The notes beneath the pieces are model-generated. The model had not been told where the DNA came from. It saw only the letters and a program-made list of their open reading frames with translations, and made no database searches. Shown here piece after piece: positions 1-12,800 of a stretch of DNA of 64,000 nt. Origin of the DNA: Mimachlamys varia. Its lineage: Eukaryota > Mollusca > Bivalvia > Pectinida > Pectinidae. Location of the stretch: contig OX392534.1 of NCBI GenBank assembly GCA_947623455.1, forward strand, positions 11,170,001 to 11,234,000, read 5' to 3'. Position 1 is the first letter of the stretch. Each line of letters opens with the position of its first letter. Both the position numbers and the translations under genes were made by a program.

Positions 1-3000
1 AATAACCGACCAAAGAGTGTAAAACAACCGACAATGCCGGCCTAAAGAGTATAGTACATCAAGAACCGACCAAAGAGAATAAAACAACCACCAATAACTG
101 ACCAACAAGTATAAAACAACCGACAATGACCGTCTAAAGAGTATAGAATACCAAGAACCGACCAAAGAGAATAAAACAACCACCAATAACTGACCAACAA
201 GTATAAAACAACCGACAATGACCGTCTAAAGAGTATAGAATACCAAGAACCGACCAAAGAGAATAAAACAACCACCAATAACTGACCAACAAGTATAAAA
301 CAACCGACAATGACCGTCTAAAGAGGATAGAATACCAAGAACCGACCAAAGAGAATAGAACAACCACCAATAACCGACCAACGAGTATAAAACAACCGAC
401 AATGCCCGCCTAAAGAGTATAAAACACCAAGAACCGACCAAAGGGAATAGAACAACCACCAATAACCGACTAACGAGTATAAAACAACCGACAATGACCG
501 CCTAAAGAGTATAAAGCACCAAGAACCGACCAAAGAGAATAGAACAACCACCAATAACCGACCAACGAGTATAAAACAACCGACAATGCCCGCCTAAAGA
601 GTATACAACACCAAGAACCGACCAAAGGGAATAGAACAACCACCAATAACCGATCAAAGAGTATAGAACAACCAACAATAACCGACTAACGAGTATAAAA
701 CAACCGACAATGCCCGCCTAAAGAGTATAAAACACCAAGAACCGACCAAAGAGAATAGAACAACAACCAATAACCGACCAAAGAGTATAGAACAACCACT
801 AATAACCGACTAACGAGTATGAAACAACCGGCTATACCCGCCTAAAGAGTATAAAACACCAAGAACCGACAAAAGAGAATAGAACAACCACCAATAACCG
901 ACCAACGAGTATAACACAGCCGGCTATGACCGCCTAAAGAGTATAAAACACCAAAAACCGACCAAAGGGAATAGAACAACCACCAATAACCGACCAAAGA
1001 GTATAAAACAACCGACAATGACCGTCTAAAGAGTATAGAATACCAAGAACCGACCAAAGAGAATAAAACAACCACCAATAACCGACCAAAGAGTGTAAAA
1101 CAACCGACAATGCCGGCCTAAAGAGTATAGTACATCAAGAACCGACCAAAGGGAATAGAACAACCACCAATAACCGAACAAAGAGTATAGAACAACCAAC
1201 AATAACCGACTAACGAGTATAAAACAACCGACAATGACCGCCTAAAGAGTATAAAACACCAAGAACCGACCAAAGAGAATAGAACAACAACCAATAACCG
1301 ACCAAAGAGTATAGAACAACCACTAATAACCGACTAACGAGTATGAAACAACCGGCTATACCCGCCTAAAGAGTATAAAACACCAAGAACCGACAAAAGA
1401 GAATAGAACAACCACCAATAACCGACCAACGAGTATAAAACAGCCGGCTATGACCGCCTAAAGAGTATAGAATACCAAGAACCGACCAAAGAGAATAAAA
1501 CAACCACCAATAACCGACCAAAGAGTGTAAAACAACCGACAATGCCGGCCTAAAGAGTATAGTACATCAAGAACCGACCAAAGAGAATAAAACAACCACC
1601 AATAACTGACCAACAAGTATAAAACAACCGACAATGACCGTCTAAAGAGTAAAGAATACCAAGAACCGACCAAAGAGAATAAAACAACCACCAATAACTG
1701 ACCAACAAGTATAAAACAACCGACAATGACCGTCTAAAGAGTATAGAATACCAAGAACCGACCAAAGAGAATAAAACAACCACCAATAACTGACCAACAA
1801 GTATAAAACAACCGACAATGACCGTCTAAAGAGGATAGAATACCAAGAACCGACCAAAGAAAATAGAACAACCACCAATAACCGACCAACGAGTATAAAA
1901 CAACCGACAATGCCCGCCTAAAGAGTATAAAACACCAAGAACCGACCAAAGGGAATAGAACAACCACCAATAACCGACTAACGAGTATAAAACAACCGAC
2001 AATGACCGCCTAAAGAGTATAAAGCACCAAGAACCGACCAAAGAGAATAGAACAACCACCAATAACCGACCAACGAGTATAAAACAACCGACAATGCCCG
2101 CCTAAAGAGTATACAACACCAAGAACCGACCAAAGGGAATAGAACAACCACCAATAACCGATCAAAGAGTATAGAACAACCAACAATAACCGACTAACGA
2201 GTATAAAACAACCGACAATGCCCGCCTAAAGAGTATAAAACACCAAGAACCGACCAAAGAGAATAGAACAACAACCAATAACCGACCAAAGAGTATAGAA
2301 CAACCACTAATAACCGACTAACGAGTATGAAACAACCGGCTATACCCGCCTAAAGAGTATAAAACACCAAGAACCGACAAAAGAGAATAGAACAACCACC
2401 AATAACCGACCAACGAGTATAAAACAGCCGGCTATGACCGCCTAAAGAGTATAAAACACCAAAAACCGACCAAAGGGAATAGAACAACCACCAATAACCG
2501 ACCAAAGAGTATAAAACAACCGACAATGACCGTCTAAAGAGTATAGAATACCAAGAACCGACCAAAGAGAATAAAACAACCACCAATAACCGACCAAAGA
2601 GTGTAAAACAACCGACAATGCCGGCCTAAAGAGTATAGTACATCAAGAACCGACCAAAGGGAATAGAACAACCACCAATAACCGAACAAAGAGTATAGAA
2701 CAACCAACAATAACCGACTAACGAGTATAAAACAACCGACAATGACCGCCTAAAGAGTATAAAACACCAAGAACCGACCAAAGAGAATAGAACAACAACC
2801 AATAACCGACCAAAGAGTATAGAACAACCACTAATAACCGACTAACGAGTATGAAACAACCGGCTATACCCGCCTAAAGAGTATAAAACACCAAGAACCG
2901 ACAAAAGAGAATAGAACAACCACCAATTACCGACCAACGAGTATAAAACAGCCGGCTATGACCGCCTAAAGAGTATAGAATACCAAGAACCGACCAAAGA

Positions 3001-6000
3001 GAATAAAACAACCACCAATAACCGACCAAAGAGTGTAAAACAACCGACAATGCCGGCCTAAAGAGTATAGTACATCAAGAACCGACCAAAGAGAATAAAA
3101 CAACCACCAATAACTGACCAACAAGTATAAAACAACCGACAATGACCGTCTAAAGAGTATAGAATACCAAGAACCGACCAAAGAGAATAAAACAACCACC
3201 AATAACTGACCAACAAGTATAAAACAACCGACAATGACCGTCTAAAGAGTATAGAATACCAAGAACCGACCAAAGAGAATAAAACAACCACCAATAACTG
3301 ACCAACAAGTATAAAACAACCGACAATGACCGTCTAAAGAGGATAGAATACCAAGAACCGACCAAAGAGAATAGAACAACCACCAATAACCGACCAACGA
3401 GTATAAAACAACCGACAATGCCCGCCTAAAGAGTATAAAACACCAAGAACCGACCAAAGGGAATAGAACAACCACCAATAACCGACTAACGAGTATAAAA
3501 CAACCGACAATGACCGCCTAAAGAGTATAAAGCACCAAGAACCGACCAAAGAGAATAGAACAACCACCAATAACCGACCAACGAGTATAAAACAACCGAC
3601 AATGCCCGCCTAAAGAGTATACAACACCAAGAACCGACCAAAGGGAATAGAACAACCACCAATAACCGATCAAAGAGTATAGAACAACCAACAATAACCG
3701 ACTAACGAGTATAAAACAACCGACAATGCCCGCCTAAAGAGTATAAAACACCAAGAACCGACCAAAGAGAATAGAACAACAACCAATAACCGACCAAAGA
3801 GAATAAAACAACCACCAATAACTGACCAACAAGTATAAAACAACCGACAATGACCGTCTAAAGAGGATAGAATACCAAGAACCGACCAAAGAGAATAGAA
3901 CAACCACCAATAACCGACCAACGAGTATAAAACAACCGACAATGCCCGCCTAAAGAGTATAAAACACCAAGAACCGACCAAAGGGAATAGAACAACCACC
4001 AATAACCGACTAACGAGTATAAAACAACCGACAATGACCGCCTAAAGAGTATAAAGCACCAAGAACCGACCAAAGAGAATAGAACAACCACCAATAACCG
4101 ACCAACGAGTATAAAACAACCGACAATGCCCGCCTAAAGAGTATACAACACCAAGAACCGACCAAAGGGAATAGAACAACCACCAATAACCGATCAAAGA
4201 GTATAGAACAACCAACAATAACCGACTAACGAGTATAAAACAACCGACAATGCCCGCCTAAAGAGTATAAAACACCAAGAACCGACCAAAGAGAATAGAA
4301 CAACAACCAATAACCGACCAAAGAGTATAGAACAACCACTAATAACCGACTAACGAGTATGAAACAACCGGCTATACCCGCCTAAAGAGTATAAAACACC
4401 AAGAACCGACAAAAGAGAATAGAACAACCACCAATAACCGACCAACGAGTATAAAACAGCCGGCTATGACCGCCTAAAGAGTATAAAACACCAAAAACCG
4501 ACCAAAGGGAATAGAACAACCACCAATAACCGACCAAAGAGTATAAAACAACCGACAATGACCGTCTAAAGAGTATAGAATACCAAGAACCGACCAAAGA
4601 GAATAAAACAACCACCAATAACCGACCAAAGAGTGTAAAACAACCGACAATGCCGGCCTAAAGAGTATAGTACATCAAGAACCGACCAAAGGGAATAGAA
4701 CAACCACCAATAACCGAACAAAGAGTATAGAACAACCAACAATAACCGACTAACGAGTATAAAACAACCGACAATGACCGCCTAAAGAGTATAAAACACC
4801 AAGAACCGACCAAAGAGAATAGAACAACAACCAATAACCGACCAAAGAGTATAGAACAACCACTAATAACCGACTAACGAGTATGAAACAACCGGCTATA
4901 CCCGCCTAAAGAGTATAAAACACCAAGAACCGACAAAAGAGAATAGAACAACCACCAATAACCGACCAACGAGTATAAAACAGCCGGCTATGACCGCCTA
5001 AAGAGTATAGAATACCAAGAACCGACCAAAGAGAATAAAACAACCACCAATAACCGACCAAAGAGTGTAAAACAACCGACAATGCCGGCCTAAAGAGTAT
5101 AGTACATCAAGAACCGACCAAAGAGAATAAAACAACCACCAATAACTGACCAACAAGTATAAAACAACCGACAATGACCGTCTAAAGAGTATAGAATACC
5201 AAGAACCGACCAAAGAGAATAAAACAACCACCAATAACTGACCAACAAGTATAAAACAACCGACAATGACCGTCTAAAGAGTATAGAATACCAAGAACCG
5301 ACCAAAGAGAATAAAACAACCACCAATAACTGACCAACAAGTATAAAACAACCGACAATGACCGTCTAAAGAGGATAGAATACCAAGAACCGACCAAAGA
5401 GAATAGAACAACCACCAATAACCGACCAACGAGTATAAAACAACCGACAATGCCCGCCTAAAGAGTATAAAACACCAAGAACCGACCAAAGGGAATAGAA
5501 CAACCACCAATAACCGACTAACGAGTATAAAACAACCGACAATGACCGCCTAAAGAGTATAAAGCACCAAGAACCGACCAAAGAGAATAGAACAACCACC
5601 AATAACCGACCAACGAGTATAAAACAACCGACAATGCCCGCCTAAAGAGTATACAACACCAAGAACCGACCAAAGGGAATAGAACAACCACCAATAACCG
5701 ATCAAAGAGTATAGAACAACCAACAATAACCGACTAACGAGTATAAAACAACCGACAATGCCCGCCTAAAGAGTATAAAACACCAAGAACCGACCAAAGA
5801 GAATAGAACAACAACCAATAACCGACCAAAGAGTATAGAACAACCACTAATAACCGACTAACGAGTATGAAACAACCGGCTATACCCGCCTAAAGAGTAT
5901 AAAACACCAAGAACCGACAAAAGAGAATAGAACAACCACCAATAACCGACCAACGAGTATAAAACAGCCGGCTATGACCGCCTAAAGAGTATAAAACACC

Positions 6001-8620
6001 AAAAACCGACCAAAGGGAATAGAACAACCACCAATAACCGACCAAAGAGTATAAAACAACCGACAATGACCGTCTAAAGAGTATAGAATACCAAGAACCG
6101 ACCAAAGAGAATAAAACAACCACCAATAACCGACCAAAGAGTGTAAAACAACCGACAATGCCGGCCTAAAGAGTATAGTACATCAAGAACCGACCAAAGG
6201 GAATAGAACAACCACCAATAACCGAACAAAGAGTATAGAACAACCAACAATAACCGACTAACGAGTATAAAACAACCGACAATGACCGCCTAAAGAGTAT
6301 AAAACACCAAGAACCGACCAAAGAGAATAGAACAACAACCAATAACCGACCAAAGAGTATAGAACAACCACTAATAACCGACTAACGAGTATGAAACAAC
6401 CGGCTATACCCGCCTAAAGAGTATAAAACACCAAGAACCGACAAAAGAGAATAGAACAACCACCAATAACCGACCAACGAGTATAAAACAGCCGGCTATG
6501 ACCGCCTAAAGAGTATAGAATACCAAGAACCGACCAAAGAGAATAAAACAACCACCAATAACCGACCAAAGAGTGTAAAACAACCGACAATGCCGGCCTA
6601 AAGAGTATAGTACATCAAGAACCGACCAAAGAGAATAAAACAACCACCAATAACTGACCAACAAGTATAAAACAACCGACAATGACCGTCTAAAGAGTAT
6701 AGAATACCAAGAACCGACCAAAGAGAATAAAACAACCACCAATAACTGACCAACAAGTATAAAACAACCGACAATGACCGTCTAAAGAGTATAGAATACC
6801 AAGAACCGACCAAAGAGAATAAAACAACCACCAATAACTGACCAACAAGTATAAAACAACCGACAATGACCGTCTAAAGAGGATAGAATACCAAGAACCG
6901 ACCAAAGAGAATAGAACAACCACCAATAACCGACCAACGAGTATAAAACAACCGACAATGCCCGCCTAAAGAGTATAAAACACCAAGAACCGACCAAAGG
7001 GAATAGAACAACCACCAATAACCGACTAACGAGTATAAAACAACCGACAATGACCGCCTAAAGAGTATAAAGCACCAAGAACCGACCAAAGAGAATAGAA
7101 CAACCACCAATAACCGACCAACGAGTATAAAACAACCGACAATGCCCGCCTAAAGAGTATACAACACCAAGAACCGACCAAAGGGAATAGAACAACCACC
7201 AATAACCGATCAAAGAGTATAGAACAACCAACAATAACCGACTAACGAGTATAAAACAACCGACAATGCCCGCCTAAAGAGTATAAAACACCAAGAACCG
7301 ACCAAAGAGAATAGAACAACAACCAATAACCGACCAAAGAGTATAGAACAACCACTAATAACCGACTAACGAGTATGAAACAACCGGCTATACCCGCCTA
7401 AAGAGTATAAAACACCAAGAACCGACAAAAGAGAATAGAACAACCACCAATAACCGACCAACGAGTATAAAACAGCCGGCTATGACCGCCTAAAGAGTAT
7501 AAAACACCAAAAACCGACCAAAGGGAATAGAACAACCACCAATAACCGACCAAAGAGTATAAAACAACCGACAATGACCGTCTAAAGAGTATAGAATACC
7601 AAGAACCGACCAAAGAGAATAAAACAACCACCAATAACCGACCAAAGAGTGTAAAACAACCGACAATGCCGGCCTAAAGAGTATAGTACATCAAGAACCG
7701 ACCAAAGAGAATAAAACAACCACCAATAACTGACCAACAAGTATAAAACAACCGACAATGACCGTCTAAAGAGTATAGAATACCAAGAACCGACCAAAGA
7801 GAATAAAACAACCACCAATAACTGACCAACAAGTATAACACAACCGACAATGACCGTCTAAAGAGGATAGAATACCAAGAACCGACCAAAGAGAATAGAA
7901 CAACCACTAATAACCGACTAACGAGTATAAAACAACCGACAATACCCGTCTAAAGAGGATAGAACACCAAGAACCGACCAAAGAGACTAGAACAACCACC
8001 AATAACCGACCAACGAGTATAAAACAACCGGCTATACCCGCCTAAAGACATAAAACACCAAGAACCGACCAAAGAGAATAGAACAACCACCAATAACCGA
8101 CCAACGAGTATAAAACAACCGGCTATACCCGCCTAAAGAGTATAAAACACCAATAACCGACCAAAGGGAATAGAACAACCACCAATAACCGACCAAAGAG
8201 TATAAAACAACCGACAATGACCGTCTAAAGAGTATAGAATACCAAGAACCGACCAAAGAGAATAAAACAACCACCAATAACCGACCAAAGAGTATAAAAC
8301 AACCGACAATGCCGGCCTAAAGAGTATAGTACATCAAGAACCGACCAAAGAGAATAAAACAACCACCAATAACTGACCAACAAGTATAAAACAACCGACA
8401 ATGACCGTCTAAAGAGTATAGAATACCAAGAACCGACCAAAGAGAATAAAACAACCACCAATAACTGACCAACAAGTATAAAACAACCGACAATGACCGT
8501 CTAAAGAGGATAGAATACCAAGAACCGACCAAAGAGAATAGAACAACCACTAATAACCGACTAACGAGTATAAAACAACCGACAATGCCCGTCTAAAGAG
8601 TATAGAACACCAAGAACTGA
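1..8620. repeat. Satellite array A, higher-order repeat core (1,508-bp period)
   Basis: The block is a continuous tandem repeat with a basic unit of about 30-32 bp. Every unit carries a variant of CCGACCAAAGAGTATA followed by AACAACC. Three successive units form a 92-bp trimer, and a fixed order of variants repeats every 1,508 bp. The same variant landmarks fall at 42, 1550 and 3058, then (after a 524-bp insertion) at 5090 and 6598. The copies differ by only a few single bases, for example near 911, 1647, 1861 and 2936, which indicates very recent homogenisation. The array runs off the left window edge. After about 7.7 kb the 1,508-bp order breaks: a jump of about 432 bp near 7705 skips part of the repeat. 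Unit lengths and spacing are read directly; unequal exchange as the cause is inference. Short reading frames of about 78 codons recur on the minus strand because the repeat is poor in stops, and they are not genes. Confidence 0.97.
3277..4324. repeat. 524-bp tandem duplication inside array A
   Basis: Within the third 1,508-bp repeat, one stretch of 524 bp (about 3277-3800) is followed directly by a second copy (about 3801-4324). The landmark at 3334 recurs at 3858, and the landmark spacing of this higher-order copy is 2,032 instead of 1,508 bp. The junction near 3801 switches between two variants within the shared segment GACCAAAGAG. This fits unequal exchange between misaligned units. Exact endpoints are uncertain because the repeat hides them. 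Confidence 0.85.
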
Positions 8621-11600
8621 CCATAGAGAATAGAACAACCACCAATAACCGACCATAGAGTATAAAACAACCAACAATGCCCGCCTAAAGATTATAGAAC
8701 ACCAAGAATCGACCAAATAGATTAGAACAACCACCAATGACCGACCAATGAGTATAAAACAACCAACAATGCCCGCCTAAAGATTATAGAACACCAAGAA
8801 TCGACCAAAGAGAATAGAACAACCACCAATAACCGACCAAAGAGTATCGAACAACCACTAAATACAGGCTAAGGAGTATAAAAAGCAACAAATGACCATC
8901 ATTAGATTATAGAACAACCACTAATGAGCAACCAACGTATAAAACAACCCATCAGTGACCTCTAAAGAGCATATAATAACCACTAATGAGAACTCAGAGA
9001 ATTAAACAACCACCAATGACCGTCTAAAGAGTATGAAATGAAGCAACCTCCAATGACCGTCTAAAGAGTATGAAGCAACCACAAATGACCGACAAATAGA
9101 GTATAGAACCACCGCCATTGACTGACCAAAGAGTAAAACAAAACCCAAAGAGAATAGAAAACCACATATTACCAACCAAAATGTAGAGGACAACAACCAA
9201 CGACCGGTAAAAGAGTATAAAATAACCACCAATGACCACCCAAATAGTATACAACAACCCATCAATGACCGCCTAAAGAGCATTGAATAACAACTAATGA
9301 GCACTAGAATTAGACAGCCACCGATTATCTTCTAATGAGTATAAACAACCACCACCATTGACTGACCAAAGAGTGTTGAAAAACCAATTACCGGCTAAGG
9401 AGTAGAAAAACAAATGAACAATGAAAGAGAACCACCACATATGACCACCTAAAGAGCATAGAGCAATCACCAATGACCATCCAATGAGTATAAACAACCC
9501 CCCAAAATGCAGGAGGGTTGCAACAAAGGAGAAAAGAACAACCACTAAGGACCAACGAAAGATTAGAGTAACCGTATGAAGAGCATAGACAAACCACTAA
9601 TAACCAACTGAAAAGTATAGGACAACCACCAATGACCGGCAAAAGAGTATAGAACAACCACCAATGACCGGCAAAAGAGTATAGAACAACCACCAATGAC
9701 CGGCAAAAGAGTATAGAACAACCACCAATGACCGGCAAAAGAGTATAGAACAACCACCAATGACCGGCAAACGATAATAGAACAACACCAAAATACCAAC
9801 GAAAGAGTAAAGAACAACCACTAATGACAACCGAATTAGTATAAAACAACCCACAAAGGCCCGCTTAAACAATGACCATCAAAAGAAGAGAGGACAACCA
9901 CCAATGGCCGTCTAAAGAGGGTTAGGGTTAGGGCACAACCACTAATGATCGATCAAAGAGTATAGAACAACAACCAATGACTACCCTAAAGAGTTGCAAA
10001 CAACCACTAATGACCGATCAAAGAGCATAGAACACCAAAAAAAAGTAGTGAAAGTTGTAGAGAACCACCACCAAGGACCGGCTAAAAGTATAGAACAGCA
10101 ACCCATGACGACCCAGAGTATAAAACAAACACAAACGACAGACCAAAAGAGTACAGAACAACCATCAATGACCACCGAAATAGTATGAAACAACCCATCA
10201 ATGACCGCTTAAAGAACGTAGAATTACCATTAATGAGCACCCAGAGAGAATTAAACAACCACCGATGACTTTCTAAAGAGTATAAAACATCACTAACGAC
10301 CGTCTAAACAGTATAGAACAACCACCAAGGACCGACACAAAGAGTCTAAAAAACACCAATGACCAGCTAAAGAGCAGAAAAACAGCCACTAATAAGTAAA
10401 GAAAGGGAATCACCACAAATGACCACCGAAAAAGTAAAGAACAAGCACCAATGACAATCCAAAGGGTATAAACAATCCCCAAATGGCCAACCAAATAGAA
10501 TAGAACAACCACCAAGGACCAACGAAAGATTATAGATAAACCACCTATGACCGTATAAAGAGCTCTGAAAACCACTCAAGCCAACGAAAAGTATAGGTCA
10601 ACCACCAAAGACTGGTAAAACAGTATAGAACAATCGCCAATGACCTTCTAAAGATAATAGAACAACCACCAATGACCGCCAAAAAAGTATAAAATAACAA
10701 GCAAATGACCATCGAAAGAGTATAAGATAACCACCAATGACAACCAAATGAGTATAAAACAACCTACAAAGGCCCGCCTAAACAATGACCATCAAAAGAG
10801 GAGAGGACAATCGCCAAAGACCGTCTAAAGAGCAGAACAACCAAAGACCGAAAAAACAATTATAGAAACACCACCACTGACTGACCAAAGAGTATAGAAA
10901 CACCACCAATGACCGCCTTAAAGTATTGAACAAGCATCCATGACCACCTAAAGAGTATAAAATAACAACAACCAATGGCCACAGAATGGGTATAAAACAA
11001 CCACCTAAATAGTAAAGAGCAACTGCTGCAAAAAAAAACGATCAACGAATATATAACGACCATCGAAGAAAATCCAAAGAGTAAAGCAGAACTCCCAATG
11101 ACCGATCACTGAGTATAGAACAATCACCAATGACCGGCTAAAAGTATAGATCAGCAACAAATGACCACCCGAAGAGTATAAATCAACCACACAGGACATA
11201 CCAAAAGAGTATAGAACCACCACTAATGAGCACCTCAAAGAGAATTAAAAACCACAGATGATCTTCTAAACAGTATAACATAACCACCAATGACCGACCG
11301 AAGAGTATAAACACCCAACACAGACCATCAAAAGAGGAGGACATCCACCAATGACCGTATAAAGAGTATAAAACAGCTACCAATAACCGTCTAAACAGTA
11401 TAAAATAACCACCAATGACCAACCGAAGAGTATACAACACCCAACACAGACCATCAAAAGAGGAGAACAACCACCAATGACCGTATAAAGAGTATAAAAC
11501 AGCTACCAATAACCGTCTAAACAGTATAAAACTACTACCAATAGCCGTCTAAAGAGTAGAACCGCCAAAGACCAACAACAAAGTAAAGAACCACCACCAT

Positions 11601-12800
11601 TGTCTGACCAAAGAGTATAGAAAAACCACTAAAGCCAAGCTAAAGAGTAGAGAACAACAACCAATGACTGGCTAAAAAGTACAGAACTATCACTAAGGAC
11701 CACCTATAGAGTTGCAAACAACCACCAATGACCAATCAAAGAATATAGAACGCCCAAAAAGGTCCAACAAAAGAGTAGAGAACAACCACCAACAACCAGC
11801 TAAAAGTATAGAACAGCCATCCATGACCACCCACAAAGTATACAACAACCCACCAATGACCGTCTAAAAAGCATAGAATAACAACTTATGAGCACCCAAA
11901 AAGAAAATAACAACCAACATTGAACAACGAAAGATTATAGAACCACCACCAATGACCACCCAAATAGTATACAACAACCGGTCAATGCACGTCTAAAGAG
12001 CATAGAATAACCGCTTATGAGCGCCATAAGAGAATTAAACAGCCACCGATGATCTTCTTAAGAGTATAAATCAACCCACAAATAACCGCCTACAGAGTAG
12101 AACACAACCACCAATGACCGATCAACGAATATATAACAACCATCAATGGCCATCCAATGATTATTGCACAACCACCAATGACCGGCTAAAAGTATAAAAC
12201 AGCAACCGATGACCACCCACAGAGTACAACTACAATCTAATGGCCGACAAAAAGAGTATAAAACCACCACCATTGTCTGACCAAAGAGTATGGAAAAACC
12301 GCCAGTGACAAGCTAAAGAGTAGAAAAACAGCCACCAATTACCGCCTAAAAAGTATAAAACAAAAACAATGACCACCTAAAGAGTTGTGATCAACCACCA
12401 ATGACCGATCAAAAAGTATAGAACACCGAAAACTGAACACCAAAGGAGTAGAGAACAACCCCATTGACCGGATAACAAGTATAGAACAACGACCAATGAC
12501 CGTCTAAAGAGGATATAACAACCACTAATGACCGTCCAAAGAATATAGACCAACCACCAAGCGCCGACCAATAGAGTAAAGAAAGACACTCAATGACCAC
12601 CCCAAGATTAAAAAAAACAACCACAAAGGACCGATCAAAAGAGTATAGAACAACCACCAAGAACCGACATAAGGAGTATCAAACCATTACAAATGAACAC
12701 CCAAAGTATATAAAACAACTACAAAGGACCGACCCAAAGAGTATAAAACAACTATAAAGGACCAACCCAAATCGTAAAACAACCAACAATGAGTGACCAG
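8621..12800. repeat. Satellite array A, decayed flank with ~32-bp units
   Basis: This is the same repeat family as the array to the left, but the units diverge individually and the 1,508-bp order is lost. A locally clean stretch at about 9631-9780 shows a pure 32-bp period around AATGACCGGCAAAAGAG. Another stretch at about 11300-11550 repeats a block of about 128 bp (four units). Rare unit types with AATGAGCACC... and GATCTTCTAA recur about every 0.8-1.0 kb, which looks like the relic of an older higher-order order. The repeat fades out near 12.8 kb. There is no credible coding sequence here. Confidence 0.93.
9919..9933 (+). repeat. Short interstitial telomere-type motif
   Basis: GGGTTAGGGTTAGGG sits inside an otherwise ordinary unit of array A, where the neighbouring sequence reads TCTAAAGAG before and CACAACCAC after. 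Two and a half TTAGGG units match the animal telomere repeat. It could be a repair scar or chance expansion from the GAGGG of the satellite. The motif itself is certain; its origin is not. Confidence 0.6.

Noticed and set aside
1..8620. Dozens of ~78-codon minus-strand frames rich in V, L, W and F
   Set aside because: They overlap each other every 92 bp (not a multiple of three), follow the satellite exactly and have no independent start or conservation. They arise because the repeat is poor in stops.
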